A stretch of 64,000 bases of DNA from Sophora flavescens (GCA_030762895.1 CM061062.1:98872874-98936873); one strand, 5' to 3'. Numbered from the stretch's first letter, positions 33,849 to 45,392 are shown. A program made the numbers and translations. The notes: generated from the sequence alone by a model not told the origin.

Positions 33849-35136
33849 ATGGATCGCGGTTGGATGAATGCCAGACGGACAAGTGATGAGTATGAGAATG
33901 GAGCGAAAGATTTTCTACAGTTTGCAAAAACAAATGCTCCTGATAGTGGTAACGGAAGGTTTTATTGTCCTTGTGTTAACTGTTTGAATGAGAGACGACT
34001 AGAAGCTGAAGAGAAACATGATCATCTTATTTGTGAGGGCATTTGCAAGAGTTATACAACATGGATATGTCATGGTGAATCGTTAGATAGGCCGAGGGTG
34101 TTGGATAGAGAGGAAGTTGATGACGTGGAAATGGACGATGGACTAGAGGACATGATCCGTGATGTTGGGCAAGAGTCTTTTCGACGCGCACATGTGTATG
34201 ATACTTTGTGCAGTGATGCAGAAGTGGCTTTGTATCCGGGGTGCACTAATTTCACACGGTTGTCAGTGGTGTTAAGATTGTTCAATGTGAAGGCGAGAAA
34301 TGGGTGGAGCGATAAAAGCTTTACCGAATTGCTTGAGTTGTTGAAAGACATGCTTCCAGAAGGTAACACATTGCCATCTCGAAACTATGAGGCGAAGAAG
34401 ATATTGTGTCTGATGGGTATGGAGTATAATAAAATACATGCTTGCCTCAATGATTGCAACATGGAAGGAAGACAATTTACCTTGGGCATCAGAGATTTCT
34501 CCGACGTAATCATCCTTATCGTAGATTGAGAAAAGCTTTCAATGGACTTCCGGAGAATGAAATTGCTCCGGTGCCTTGACTGGAGTGCAAGTTTATGAAA
34601 GAGTGAACAACACTAATGTTATCTATGGGAAGACCCAGAAGAAGCCTACAGAGAAGACAACATGGAAGAAGAGGTCGATCTTCTTTGATCTTCCATATTG
34701 ATGCAAGCTTGATGTAAAACATTGTATTGATGTGATGCATGTGGAGAAAAATGTGTGTGATAGTTTAATCGGAATGCTTCTCAAAATTCAATTCAAGGCA
34801 AGACAAAGGATGGTGTGAATGCTCGTCTGGATCTAGTTGCGATGGGTATATGAGAACAGTTAGCTCCACATAAAGTTGGGGATAAGAAGACTTATTTGCC
34901 CCCAGCATGTCATACTTTATAAAAAAAAGAGAAAAGAAGTTTTTTGTGAATGTCTACGGGGAGTCAAAGTGCCACAGGGTTACTCTTCAAATATCAAAAG
35001 ACTTGCCTCAATGAAAGATCTCAGATTAGTTGGCTTAAAGTCTCATGATTGTCATGTCTTGATGCAAGCGAGGGTCGTTGTTGAGATTATTCGAGATGCT
35101 GATGCTCGAGTCCTTGTGCCCACTGAGGAGGTTTAA
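33849..35136 (+). pseudogene. Broken TNPD transposase of the CACTA element
   Basis: The first frame (33849-34529, 226 codons) starts MDRGWMNARRTSDEYENGAK. It holds the transposase-associated domain (residues about 3-75), with the zinc-type pattern FYCPCVNC followed by HDHLICEGICKSYTTWI, then LYPGCTNFTRLSVVLRLFN and MGMEYNKIHACLNDC. After residue 205 the family sequence is lost. Pieces return in other frames: NHPYRRLRKAFNGLPENE near 34520, WKKRSIFFDLPYW and CIDVMHVEKNVCDSLIG at about 34660-34770, and VFCECLRGVKVPQGYSSNIK in 34876-35136. Large parts of the Transposase_21 core are deleted. TNPD cuts and joins CACTA ends; this copy cannot encode it. Confidence 0.88.
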
Positions 35137-35753
35137 ACAGTAGGTCAGTCCCCAGGTAACTTCATCCCCTAGCCAAGAAGATTGGTCAGTTTTCTTGTTG
35201 CATCTAAGATATTCAGTTAGTTGTGTTTTTCTATATTCATAGTTGAAATTATTTATTATTGTTTAAAGATAATGCTTTATTTTTATTTATTTTAGGATGT
35301 TGGAAATGATATTCTTCCTAAAAGGTCGGATCCAGGAAGACCAGAGATGTCTGCTCCTGCCGAGGTATTTATTTGACCATTTAATTAATTATGAATGAAA
35401 TAACTTATCTGTGATTACTAATATATATATTTGTTGTTTAGGGGATCGACAAAGGGGAACCTGGTGATGTTTTTAAACTTCTGGCTATACAGGTTGTGAC
35501 CATGGAGAATGACGCAGCTTTGGTAAGGTTGGAACATGATGCCAGTCCAGGTGATGAATTGTATATCCCAAATAAGGAACTTATGGAGATTGTACTCGAT
35601 AAAGAAATGGCTAGTTCTGCACACCTATCGTTATGGTGCACGTAAGTACATTTTATTTATAAGTTAAGTAATTAAATTTTAAATACTATGATAATTAACA
35701 TGTTTTTTCAATATATTAGGTATCTGCATCGTATGTTAGTTGATCAGGGTAAC

Positions 35754-37160
35754 TGTTGAGACTCCGGCAAGTGTACCGGGTCGTCGCAAGTAATAAAACA
35801 CGGTAAGAGTCTACCGAGGTCGAACACAAGGATTGGGTTACCAATTCTACTAATTTCGCAAGAAATTCAATAGGTTCAGTTAAGCGAAGAAAATTGTTGT
35901 GAGAGAGATGAAGATTGCAATTCAATTAAGAAATCGATTAAAGCTAAGGTGATTGAATTCAGAAATAAAAGCGTCTAAGGTTTCGAATCCACCTACCCAA
36001 TCATGCATAATACCCAAGTGATTATGTATTCCTCCCTAGGTTCAATTACAATGTCAACCGGGACCCCCAATTTCTCCTAAATTCACAGCCGTGCGCAATA
36101 GGACGTATTCAACGATTTGGATTATTTACTCACCAAGTCTCATAATCCTAATCCTCGAATTCTGTTAATTCTTGTTCCCTACGTGGTTGCACTAATCTCC
36201 TACCCATTATCGTGCAATATTAAATTAGTGATCCCAATTCAAGTTCTAAAACGCGAATCGCCGGTCGGCCTTAACACGTTTAACTAGTTAATCATGCTAG
36301 CATATGATCAACACAATAATATCCGAATTGGAAAACATTTATTGAGAGAATGGGAGAAATAACATACATCACGTGAACACTACACAGCCATGGGTGGCTT
36401 CATCGATCCCCTAGACGAGGGGATTAGTTCCTCATGCCCGTGACAACAACGCACGTACAATCGGAATTCATCCTAAGCCTATGAATTAAGAGAAAAGAAG
36501 AGAAGAAGAAATCCCAGAATAAGGGTTACAAAAAGTCTCTGAAAATTCTGATCCAAAAAGTCCCCAATTCTGTTCTGATCTGCTCTATTTATAAGGAGGC
36601 CACGCGTCACGGCCGTGATAGTCATCACGGCCTGGCCGTGACGGCTTCTGTTTCTGGCGCACTTCTGGAATTTAAACCCTCGCGACGCGAAGGATGTCTC
36701 GCGACGCGAGTCTTCTTGTCACGGCCCGTGATGTGAATCACGGCCAAGCCGTGATGCTCTCTGCCTTGTGTGGATTTTGGGTCACAGCCGTGATACACAT
36801 CACGGCTAGGCCGTGATGGTCTCTATCTTGTTGATGGTCTCTGACTTCCAAGTCTTCATTATTCGCGAGGCGAGCCTTCTGTTCGCGAGGCGAGACCTCC
36901 AAAACTGCTTTTTCCCATTGCTTCTTGACTTCCTTGATTCTCAGAGCTTCATTTATTTAACCTGAAACAACGAAAGCAACCACAAGCGTAATTCTATTCA
37001 AAATAACCTAAAAACTACACAAAAGACGCAAAACGAGTCAAAGTCCAACTTAGGAACAAAACAAGGCAAATTTGGGCGAAAACGAGATTGAACTCAAATA
37101 AATTTGCACATAAACCCTAGTTCATCTAGTCATAAAACTAGATAAGTCAGAGGCTTATCA
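35754..37160 (-). repeat. 3' LTR of the Athila-like element
   Basis: It is 1407 bp and nearly identical to the other LTR from about 36260 to the end, but clearly diverged over 35754-36260. It contains CG-rich palindromes (CACGGCCGTGA, CGCGACGCGA) and a minus-strand TATA box, CCTTATAAATAG, at 36585-36596. Confidence 0.92.
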
Positions 37161-38521
37161 AATACCCCAAACTTAAACCTTGCTTGTCCCCAAGCAAGCT
37201 TAAAACTCAAAAACGACTCAAGACTTGGCAAGCCTAAAGGAATCAATTGATTTCGCACAAATTTAATGCAACTTAAAAAAAACGGTTTTATTCTAATGAT
37301 CTCCCCCTATATCAATGTAATCCCCACATTCATTTACTTTAAACCATTGAGAACTCATAATTCATTCCATCATTATTTTAAGTTGAGGATCAGAGATACA
37401 CACAAAGGAAGATCACCTATCTCAAACAATTGCCTTCCTCACAAGGGCGTTTAATATTTCACTCATTCGCTCAAGTTTGTCTAGGCTTTCAACTTTTTCA
37501 CTCAACTTCACTTATCAAGAGCACTTCCCATGAATTTGATTTTCATCTCGAACATAGTTCCCACGAAAACATGCATGCAACATCAAAAGGTCTTTTAAAG
37601 GTTGTAATGGGGCCTGGCTGAGGGTAGGATAATCAAGGATATTTAGGCTTAAGTCCCTAGGAACTAAGAGAGCATGAGCATTAAACACATTTTTCCACTC
37701 AAATTCCTTTCTTTCCATTTTTCATTTGGGCTCGGGTGACTACAACCTTTTCCTTGATATTATTTTTGTTTTGCCCCTTTTCTTTTGGCAAATTTTTTTG
37801 TTTTCTTCTTTTCTTTTCTTTTCTTTTTGCCTTGGGTCAACCTTTATTTTCTTTTTCTCATCCCAATATGACACATACCTTGTAGCCACCCCAAACTTAG
37901 TTTCTCACAACCATTCTCTTGCTCACTTCCATGCTCTCCTAATCCTAAGATCGGGTTAACATGGTTTTTCAGATTTTGGCTCGTAATGTAGGGTCATTAA
38001 GAAACAATAGGTCAATTGGGCTCAATTTGGCTAACTAGGGAACATGCATTAGGGATGGTTCTTTTCAGGCCAAGTAGTTATTCAAAGAAAATTGCCTAAA
38101 TCATTTGACGCAACACATAATCATGCAAACCATATAGAGATTCAAGCAAATTCGGGAAAGTGCAACTTAACAGTGATTCACACATTCAAAAACAGAGTTG
38201 GAGGCTCAAATTCCTCACCTGGACATTTTGCAAATTGTTTGACCGAGATACGATTCCTAGTGTGTGCACCCCCTCACCCCAAACTTATCATAAATCAAGC
38301 AATCATAATAAATCTCAAAGTTCAATTTTCAGTTTTTTTAGTGGGGGTAAAATTTTCTATTTTCAGAACCTAGGGGAAATCATCAATGGTCAAATCAATT
38401 CATGCAATCAATCTATGCTCAATCTAATTAAAATCCAACAAGCTTGCCGACTCGACATTCATACAACAACTCTTGATCTTCTCAAATTATTCAAGAGCGA
38501 CAAACAAAAACAAAACAAAAG
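37161..38521 (-). other. Non-coding 3' region of the Athila-like element
   Basis: No frame is recognised. The purine tract AAGTTTGGGGTATT is read on the minus strand at 37161-37175. T-rich runs lie around 37780-37870. Confidence 0.6.
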
Positions 38522-39628
38522 TTAGGAGAAGAGAGGGATACCTAGCTTGGGTTGCCTCCCAAGAAGCGCTTGTTTAACGTCCCGAGCTTGACTTATTAAG
38601 AAGCATCCACCTGGATCCCATAGTCTGTGGTACAGGGGCCAAGAGACGCTCATCATATCAAATCCTCCACCCGGATCAAATGGTAATTGGAGTGGAGATC
38701 GTAGCAGCAATATGACCTTATTATCTACTCCACCCAGCCAGTGTGTGAAAACTCCATTGACCTCTTCAATTATGAACTCACTTCCTCTCGGGTCAAATGG
38801 TGTTTTCTCGAGGAAGTGTGTCAGACGAGTGGGAGGGTCTAACTTACCGGTGTCCACACATGCATGCAAGCCAACATATTTATTTAACGCATCAAAATCA
38901 GGTTGCTTGGCAAGCATGGTGAACTCCTCTCCCACCTTATTTGCATTTTGTTCTCTACCCCCTTGCTCCAGTGCCTTGTCCCTTGCCAACTCCTCTTCCT
39001 CTGGTTGCTCTTCCTCATCATGTGGTTGTTCCGGGGCCATGACACTTGCCAATTCCCTTTCCTCCTGTCGTTCTTCCTCAACTCCTTGAGAACTAGTTAC
39101 ACCCCAGTCATATCCCAACACCCCACTGATTCTAGTTGTTGTGGCATTGTATTGGTTCTTAGGGTCGTTCTCGGTATCAACTGGGAGAGTCTCTGGGGGA
39201 CACTCATTTAGTTGTTTTGTGAGATGGGCAATCTGCATCTCTAGATTCTGAAGTGCCACCCCTGTCTGAGTTGCCAACTTATCAATTGTCGCATTCATCT
39301 TCTCAAAAGATGTGGCTGTAACAGTTGACAACTTCTCAAGAGCCAACTCCCAAGGTTGTGGTTGCCAATTATGTTGAGGTTGTGGTTGTCAGGCTAGACC
39401 ATCGTCAGCATTACTCCAAGCGACATCCGGATGGTCTCTACTCATATCACCCCAATACTGATTCTGACTCTGATAGTTGTTCTGGGGCATGCTGTCATTA
39501 TGCCATGGTTCCACATATACTTGAGGGAAGTAGAACGGACAACTCCAAGTGTCATGGTTCCCATCACAATATTCGCAACCCGGAAGCATTCCTACATGTA
39601 CCTCGCATACAAAACAAGGCAAGACCAA
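38522..39628 (-). CDS. Gag-like protein of the Athila-like element (two frames)
   Basis: Two consecutive minus-strand frames, 39389-39628 (79 codons) and 38522-39346 (274 codons), together resemble the C-terminal part of Athila/Tat gag. The first holds a CCHC-type knuckle, CEYCDGNHDTWSCPF, and DHPDVAWSN. A stop separates it from PQPWELALEKLSTV, where the second begins. The second contains a coiled stretch (residues about 5-50) and PPETLPVDTENDPKNQYNA, then an acidic Glu-rich block. Its last 130 residues (from about KVGEEFTMLAKQ) do not resemble the protease region that follows in autonomous elements and are unrecognised. The acidic block and odd tail make this gag unusual. With the stop between frames it may be non-functional. 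Confidence 0.7.
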
Positions 39629-39753
39629 GTGGAATCAAAGAAGTAGAGAGATAGTAGAAAATAAAAAGAAAATAATAAAAATAAAAATAAGAACAAAAAA
39701 ATAACTTAACCAAATAATCAAACTCCCTAAAATCAGAAAAACTGGTTGTGCCA

Positions 39754-39772
39754 ATCCCCGGCAACGGTGCCA
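39754..39772 (-). other. Primer-binding site, tRNA-Asp type
   Basis: The minus strand reads TGGCACCGTTGCCGGGGAT, complementary to the 3' end of plant tRNA-Asp with one mismatch, six bases from the 5' LTR. This PBS is typical of Athila-like elements. Confidence 0.85.
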
Positions 39773-39778
39773 AAAACT

Positions 39779-41132
39779 TGTTGAGACTCCGGCAAGTGTA
39801 CCGGGTCGTCGCAAGTAATAAAAATAACACGGTAAGTAATTACCGAGGTCGAACTCAAGGATTGGGGTACCAATTCGACTAATCCGCGGGAAATCCGATA
39901 CGTTCGGTCAAGTTACAGAAAAGGGTTGAGAGAGAGAAGATTAATATCGAAATTCAATTAACAAATCTAATAAACTAATTAACTAAAAATCAGAAAACTG
40001 AAATGTCCAAGGTCACAAATCCACCTACCCAACATGTTCACCCAAGTGATGATGAATTCCTCCCTAAGTTCAATTTCAATGTCAACCGGGACCCCTAAAT
40101 TCTCCTAAATTCACGGCCGTGCTCATTAGGACGTATTCGAAGATTAGATTAATTACTTGCAGGTCTCATAATCCTAAAAACGCAAATCGCTGGTCGGCCT
40201 TAACACGTTTAACTAGTTAATCATGCTAGCATATGATCAACACAATAATATCCGAATTGGAAAACATTTATTGAGAGAAGGGGAGAAATAACATACATCA
40301 CGTGAACACTACACAGCCATGGGTGGCTTCATCGATCCCCTAGACGAGGGGATTAGTTCCTCATGCCCGTGACAACAACGCACGTACAATCGGAATTCAT
40401 CCTAAGCCTATGAATTAAGAGAAAAGAAGAGAAGAAGAAATCCCAGAATAAGGGTTACAAAAAGTCTCTGAAAATTCTGATCCAAAAAGTCCCCAATTCT
40501 GTTCTGATCTGCTCTATTTATAAGGAGGCCACGCGTCACGGCCGTGATAGTCATCACGGCCTGGCCGTGACGGCTTCTGTTTCTGGCGCACTTCTGGAAT
40601 TTAAACCCTCGCGACGCGAAGGATGTCTCGCGACGCGAGTCTTCTTGTCACGGCCCGTGATGTGAATCACGGCCAAGCCGTGATGCTCTCTGCCTTGTGT
40701 GGATTTTGGGTCACGGCCGTGATACACATCACGGCTAGGCCGTGATGGTCTCTGTCTTGTGTGGTTTCAGATCACGGCCGTGATGCACATCACGGCTAGG
40801 CCGTGATGGTCTCTGACTTCCAAGTCTTCATTATTCGCGAGGCGAGCCTTCTGTTCGCGAGTCGAGACCTCCAAAACTGCTTTTTCCCATTGCTTATTGA
40901 CTTCCTTGATTCTCAGAGCTTCATTTATTTAACCTGAAACAACGAAAGCAACCACAAGCGTAATTCTATTCAAAATAACCTAAAAACTACACAAAAGACG
41001 CAAAACGAGTCAAAGTCCAACTTAGGAACAAAACAAGGCAAATTTGGGCGAAAACGAGATTGAACTCGAATAAATTTGCACATAAACCCTAGTTCATCTA
41101 GTCATAAAACTAGATAAGCCAGAGGCTTATCA
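39779..41132 (-). repeat. 5' LTR of the Athila-like element
   Basis: It is 1354 bp. It has one more palindromic unit (about 44 bp near 40760-40805) than the other LTR and lacks about 100 bp present there near 36150-36250. Confidence 0.92.
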
Positions 41133-42304
41133 GTAACCTCACCCTTTATGGGTTCATTGACCCCATGTTCATTCAGGGTGATGTTCTTCTAGCATCAGAA
41201 GACCTGGTCACCACCATACGTGATATACTTGCCCGAGACGATCATCGATTCTACCTTGCGCCTTATCTCAATAAGTAAGTACCAGTTATTTAATTATAAC
41301 TATATATGACTTAGTCACTAATTGTTTCGCAAATACAGCAAGCATTGACAACTATTGATCTTGTACCCTAGGATGAATGTCTTGGTCTTCTTCTGCTCAA
41401 TGGGAAATAAGTCGGCGAATGAACTGAAGATGATCATAGAAACGTAAGCATTCAAATACTTTATAATCAGTAATGCAATTGTTTTAATTATCTGAAATCT
41501 ATTATATATACTTTAATTAATGTTTGTTTTGTCATGATAGTTCTATTAATGCAAACCACATGTTGCGTGGTGAAAGGCGTCGGGCTATTAGATGGATTAT
41601 TCCTAACGTATGATATTTATTAGTTCCAACGTTTCAAATGCAGTGGGTATAATTATTGATTTCTATTTAATTACTCATATTCTAATTGAGTTTCATTTGT
41701 ACGTAGTCCCGTATACAACGTGGATCATGGGAATGTGAATACTATATGATGAAGTGGATGTTCGAAATTATCTCCTCCAGGATCACTGAAAGATGGCAAG
41801 AGGTAAATGTTAATTGATAACAATTAGAAGTAATAGTTATAGATTCGTTATATATTTTATGCTAGTTTATTACTTAAAAGATATAATCTTTTGTCCAATT
41901 AAACTTGCAGATATTCAACAATCCGACTCCATTATCTGATTCCGACATCAATAACATAAGGAGGCGTTGGACAACTTTCTTTCTTGAAGTGTACCAACCA
42001 TAGTTTGTATGTAGTTAGTTTAAAAACTTATCATGTACTAGCTATGTCGTACTTTTGACTAATATATATTTTAATATGAAATCTATAATATATCATGTAA
42101 CTTTTTGGTTTCTAATTATCTTTGTTGTCTGAATGTAATTGAACATATGTATTGTTCGTAATAAATTCAGCATATATTAATTTAGTGTGTTTTTGTCGTA
42201 CAAAAGTGATTGTGTTGAGAATATTTAGAATATGTTATACTGGTATTGATCTGAATCACTGAAACAGGAGAAATGAATAATAGAAATGTAAAAAGAGTTT
42301 TAAA

Positions 42305-42660
42305 AAATGAGACTTTTCACATCGGCTATACAAAAACCGATGTGGAAAGTTCACTTTTCACATGGGTTAATAAAAAACCACTTTCCACATCGGTTTTAAC
42401 CAAAACCGATGTGGAAAGTTCACTTTTCACATCGGTTATATTTTAAACTGATGTGGAAGGTGATATTTTCACATTGGTTTTGTCATAACCCATGTGAAAA
42501 ATGAACTTTCCACATCGGTTATTTAGAAAACCGCTATTAAAAGTATACTTTAAACATCGATTTTAAAACCGATGCAAAAAACAACAATAAACAACATTGA
42601 TCGTTTCAACATCAGTATGAAAACCGATGTGAAAAACCAAAAATAGCCGATGTGGAATCC
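42305..42660. repeat. Right subterminal hairpin repeats of the CACTA element
   Basis: About eight units of the CACATCGG...CCGATGTG form, mirroring the left array; several are decayed (CACATGGG, CACATTGG). Confidence 0.88.
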
Positions 42661-42679
42661 ATTTTCTACGTTAGTGTTT

Positions 42680-43083
42680 GAAGCAATCTATTTGAAAATA
42701 GTTGTTGTTTTATAAATTAAATTTGTTTCATTATTTAACTATATAGTATTTTTTTTTAATTTATGAGTATTTAATGACTTTTTTAAATGTAAATAAACTT
42801 TAAACCGCATATATTATGAAATAATCAGAATATAAATTATTGATAAAAAGAAACTTATACTCGTAAAAAAAATAGATAAAAAGAAACTTATATAGTTTAT
42901 GATGATGTTATTGGAATTATAAACAATTGCTTTTGCATTCTCATATAATCTATATTAGTCATGACTTAACACAAATATTATCGTTCTATGTTTGTAAAAC
43001 TATTTTTTATATTAAAATAATATATTGATCGAGAGTATAAAAGATATTCTAATTTATATATATAAGAAAAACAAATGGAAATC
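42680..43083. other. AT-rich non-coding DNA
   Basis: Nothing recognisable. Confidence 0.6.
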
Positions 43084-43249
43084 GGGCCTAAGACCATTTC
43101 CAACGCTGTTCTTACAGTGGGTTCTTAAAACACGAGCCGTTCCTTAAATTTTTTGGCGTTGGAGTGAGTCCATGGGGCAGCTCTTTTTTAAGAGCCGTTC
43201 ACAATCACAATAGAATGATAGGATCCTTAGCCATTAAAGGTCCGTTTGG

Positions 43250-44940
43250 TGGTCAGGATAAACTATTATATCTTATCTGAAACTGTTGTTTGGTGAGTCA
43301 GCAGGATAGGATATGGCAATCCTGTCCCTTATCTTATCATGTCCGTCTAGTTAAAATTTTATCCTGAGGGTAGGGTTGTGTTAGCACTGAATAGGATATG
43401 ATAAGATATTTTTTTCCTGGTAACAAGTAGAATATGGTGATTTAAAGTATAAAAAAATATAAAAATATATAATATATAATATATAAAATAATTAAAGTAT
43501 AATAAAATTTAACATGATTACCAAAAAAATGTATAATAAAATATTTAAAATAATAAAAATATTAATAATTAATCTTAAAATTTAATTATTTTTATCATCA
43601 TGCTAATTTTATTATTTTATATTATTTTTAAAAACGATAAAATATAAAAAATTATTTTAATAATTTAATTATATGTAAATTAAAAAAAAAATGAATATTT
43701 AAAAATATAAAAAATTAATTATAGCTAGGTAATATTTAAAAATTTTAAAATATTATATGTAATTTTATCACAAAAGATAATTTTATTTTTTTATATAAAT
43801 TTAAATAATAAAAATTATAAAAAAAACTATGTCCAATAAAAGATGAAAACATTTAGAATAAAAATGAAAAAATTTAAAATACCTTATTTTGTTCTTTTCT
43901 ACTTTGCTCAGTAGATGAAGGGAGAGGGAAGGAGGGAGATTAAAACCAAGAATCAGGCTAAACAACCCAAATTCAATCAGAAAATTTTACAAAAATCACA
44001 TAAATTGAAAAAATAAATACAACGAAAATCAGAAAAGCTCAAACCCAGTAATCACAATCTCAAACTCAACAATCAGAAAACAAGTAGGAAGAATGAAAAA
44101 TCAAATGAACAACCCACAAACCCAAAAACACAGAAAATAACCCACAACATAACAAACCACAAACCAGAAGATGAAGCTGATGAAACCCCCAAAGTCGCCA
44201 CCGCACGAGATCACCGCCGCCTGAGGTCCCTGTTTCTGTTCCCGATCGACATTGCTGCCCCTGTTTTTGGTCGTAATCGACGCGATCTTGCCTCTGTTCG
44301 TGTTTGGTAGTCGTGCATGCAACGAAAATGCAATTCAGAGTGGATAACGAGACGCGATTCAAGAGATAGGGATATGGAAACGCGATTCCAGGTGAGGGTA
44401 GACGAGAAACACGAGTGAGTCAGGGAGGGGGAAGAAAAGTGATTCAGAAGGGAGAGGAGATGGAAACGCTATGATTCAGAGAGGGGAGAGGAGAGGGAGT
44501 TGAATTTCAGAGAATGGGAGGGTGAAGAGAGCGATTTAGAATGAGACTAGGGGTTGAATGAGAGACAAGGGGTTGAATGAAGAAGGAGAAGGGTTTTCGG
44601 AAATGAAAGAAAGCAAAATAGTGTATCTGAAATGAGAGAAGAAAATTGAAATAAATAAAAAATTAAAATAATAGGGGAAGGTTCCAGATGGTGTAAAGCT
44701 TGAATCTGGACAATACATTTGATTTGTTCCTCACAGGAATTAAAATGTTGGAATTGTCAAGGAGATTTGGCCTATCCGTTTAGGCACAAGTTGATAGATT
44801 GATGATATTATACAATGAGCAATTGATTGAAATTATACAATGGTTACAAATTATCAGATTTCTATCAAAAGTTATTCACCTATAAATTAGATACAATGCA
44901 TGCAGATTTTCACTCATCTTCTCCACATTTACAATTCTAT
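43250..44940. other. AT-rich and purine-rich non-coding DNA
   Basis: A very AT-rich block lies at 43440-43870 and a purine-rich block at 43910-44650. Minus-strand ORFs at 44066-44362 have no recognisable domain. Sequence near 43238-43430 (GGTCCGTTTGGTGG, GGATAGGATATGG) could be the end of another small element. Confidence 0.4.
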
Positions 44941-44962
44941 AATTTCATATCATTGTTGTCAA

Positions 44963-45392
44963 ATGGATCCCAATCAATTTAATTTGGAATTTTTTTAAGT
45001 TATATGCAAAATTGCCAACCTCCTCTTACTAGTGAAAATTATCAAAATCCTCCATTACATGATCCTTATCATCCTCCTATTAGTAAAAATACTCAAAATC
45101 CTCCATTATATTATCCTCATCCTCCCCCTACTATTCAAAATCCTCCATTATATTATCCTCATCCTCCTCCGATAAGGAAGTCTTAGCAGCCGCACATACT
45201 ATTTTTTCCCAAGATGAAGACGAGGCATTCAAATTTGAGCATGCATGGCAATTGCTAAAGGGTGAGCCAAAATGGTCAGTGGAATCATTGGATAGCTCTT
45301 AAACAAGAACCAAGATTTATGCTTCTAGGGTGTACTTATCATCTACAAACCAAGAGACACCAATAAATTGGGAATATGACCCAGCATCACCG
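44963..45392 (+). pseudogene. Harbinger ORF1-like protein, N-terminal part
   Basis: It begins MDPNQFNLEFF, and one missing base in a T run near 44990 shifts the frame into 45004-45186, which is Pro/Tyr-rich with repeated NPPLYYPHPP. Beyond a stop after PIRKS it continues as SQDEDEAFKFEHAWQLLKGE, PKWSVESLDSS, a stop, then RTKIYASRVYLSS and NQETPINWEYDPASP. In plant PIF/Harbinger elements ORF1 is a Myb/trihelix-like DNA-binding protein, and FKFEHAWQLLK is its conserved block. The frame then stops matching at 45392 because of an insertion and resumes at 50113. Several stops make it a pseudogene. Confidence 0.72.

Larger units (their letters stand above)
35754..41132 (-). mobile_element. Athila-like gag-only LTR retrotransposon (TR-GAG type)
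   Basis: The LTRs are 35754-37160 (1407 bp) and 39779-41132 (1354 bp). They begin TGTTGAGACTCC and end CTTATCA, with the duplication GTAAC at 35749-35753 and 41133-41137. Transcription is on the minus strand: a tRNA-Asp-type PBS lies beside the right LTR and GTTTGGGGTATT beside the left. The internal region is only about 2.6 kb and encodes a gag-like product with no protease, RT or integrase. Elements of this kind depend on enzymes of a full-length relative. The gag text (zinc knuckle, HPDVAWSN, LEMQIAHLTKQLNE, PPETLPVDTENDPKNQYNA) is of the Athila/Tat group of Gypsy. Confidence 0.92.
35296..42003 (+). pseudogene. Ulp1/C48 peptidase-like gene of the CACTA element, split by an LTR insertion
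   Basis: Exons with GT-AG borders can be placed at about 35296-35364, 35442-35641, 35720-35753 joined to 41138-41274, 41339-41443, 41541-41607, 41707-41802 and 41911-42003. The third exon is cut by the nested element and its frame reads through when the element and one GTAAC copy are removed: LHRMLVDQGN then LTLYGFIDPMFIQGDVLL. Later exons give VLVFFCSMGNKSANELKMII, RAIRWIIPN, SRIQRGSWECEYYMMKWMFE and the end RRRWTTFFLEVYQP. This is the C-terminal Ulp1-type cysteine peptidase fold found in many CACTA proteins. Two further defects show: the Trp after the catalytic His is a stop (CAT TGA at 41343-41348), and the usual Gly after the catalytic Cys is Glu (SWECEYY). Confidence 0.8.
31691..42676 (+). 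mobile_element. CACTA (En/Spm-type) transposon, defective, with nested LTR element
   Basis: The left end is CACTAGTGCAAAATATGC and the right end, on the minus strand, is CACTAACGTAGAAAATGG. The 3-bp flanks are TAT (31688-31690) and TTT (42677-42679), a probable duplication with one change. Both ends carry arrays of hairpin repeats built on CACATCGGTT and its inverse. Inside on the plus strand are a broken TNPD transposase (33849-35136) and a multi-exon Ulp1/C48 peptidase-like gene (35296-42003), the usual pair of genes in such elements. A gag-only LTR element occupies 35754-41132. The total length is 10,986 bp, or about 5.6 kb without the nested element, so the copy is internally deleted. Confidence 0.9.

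Noticed and set aside
44066..44362. Minus-strand ORFs of 73-98 codons
   Set aside because: They overlap each other in different frames, match no domain and lie in purine-rich low-complexity DNA.
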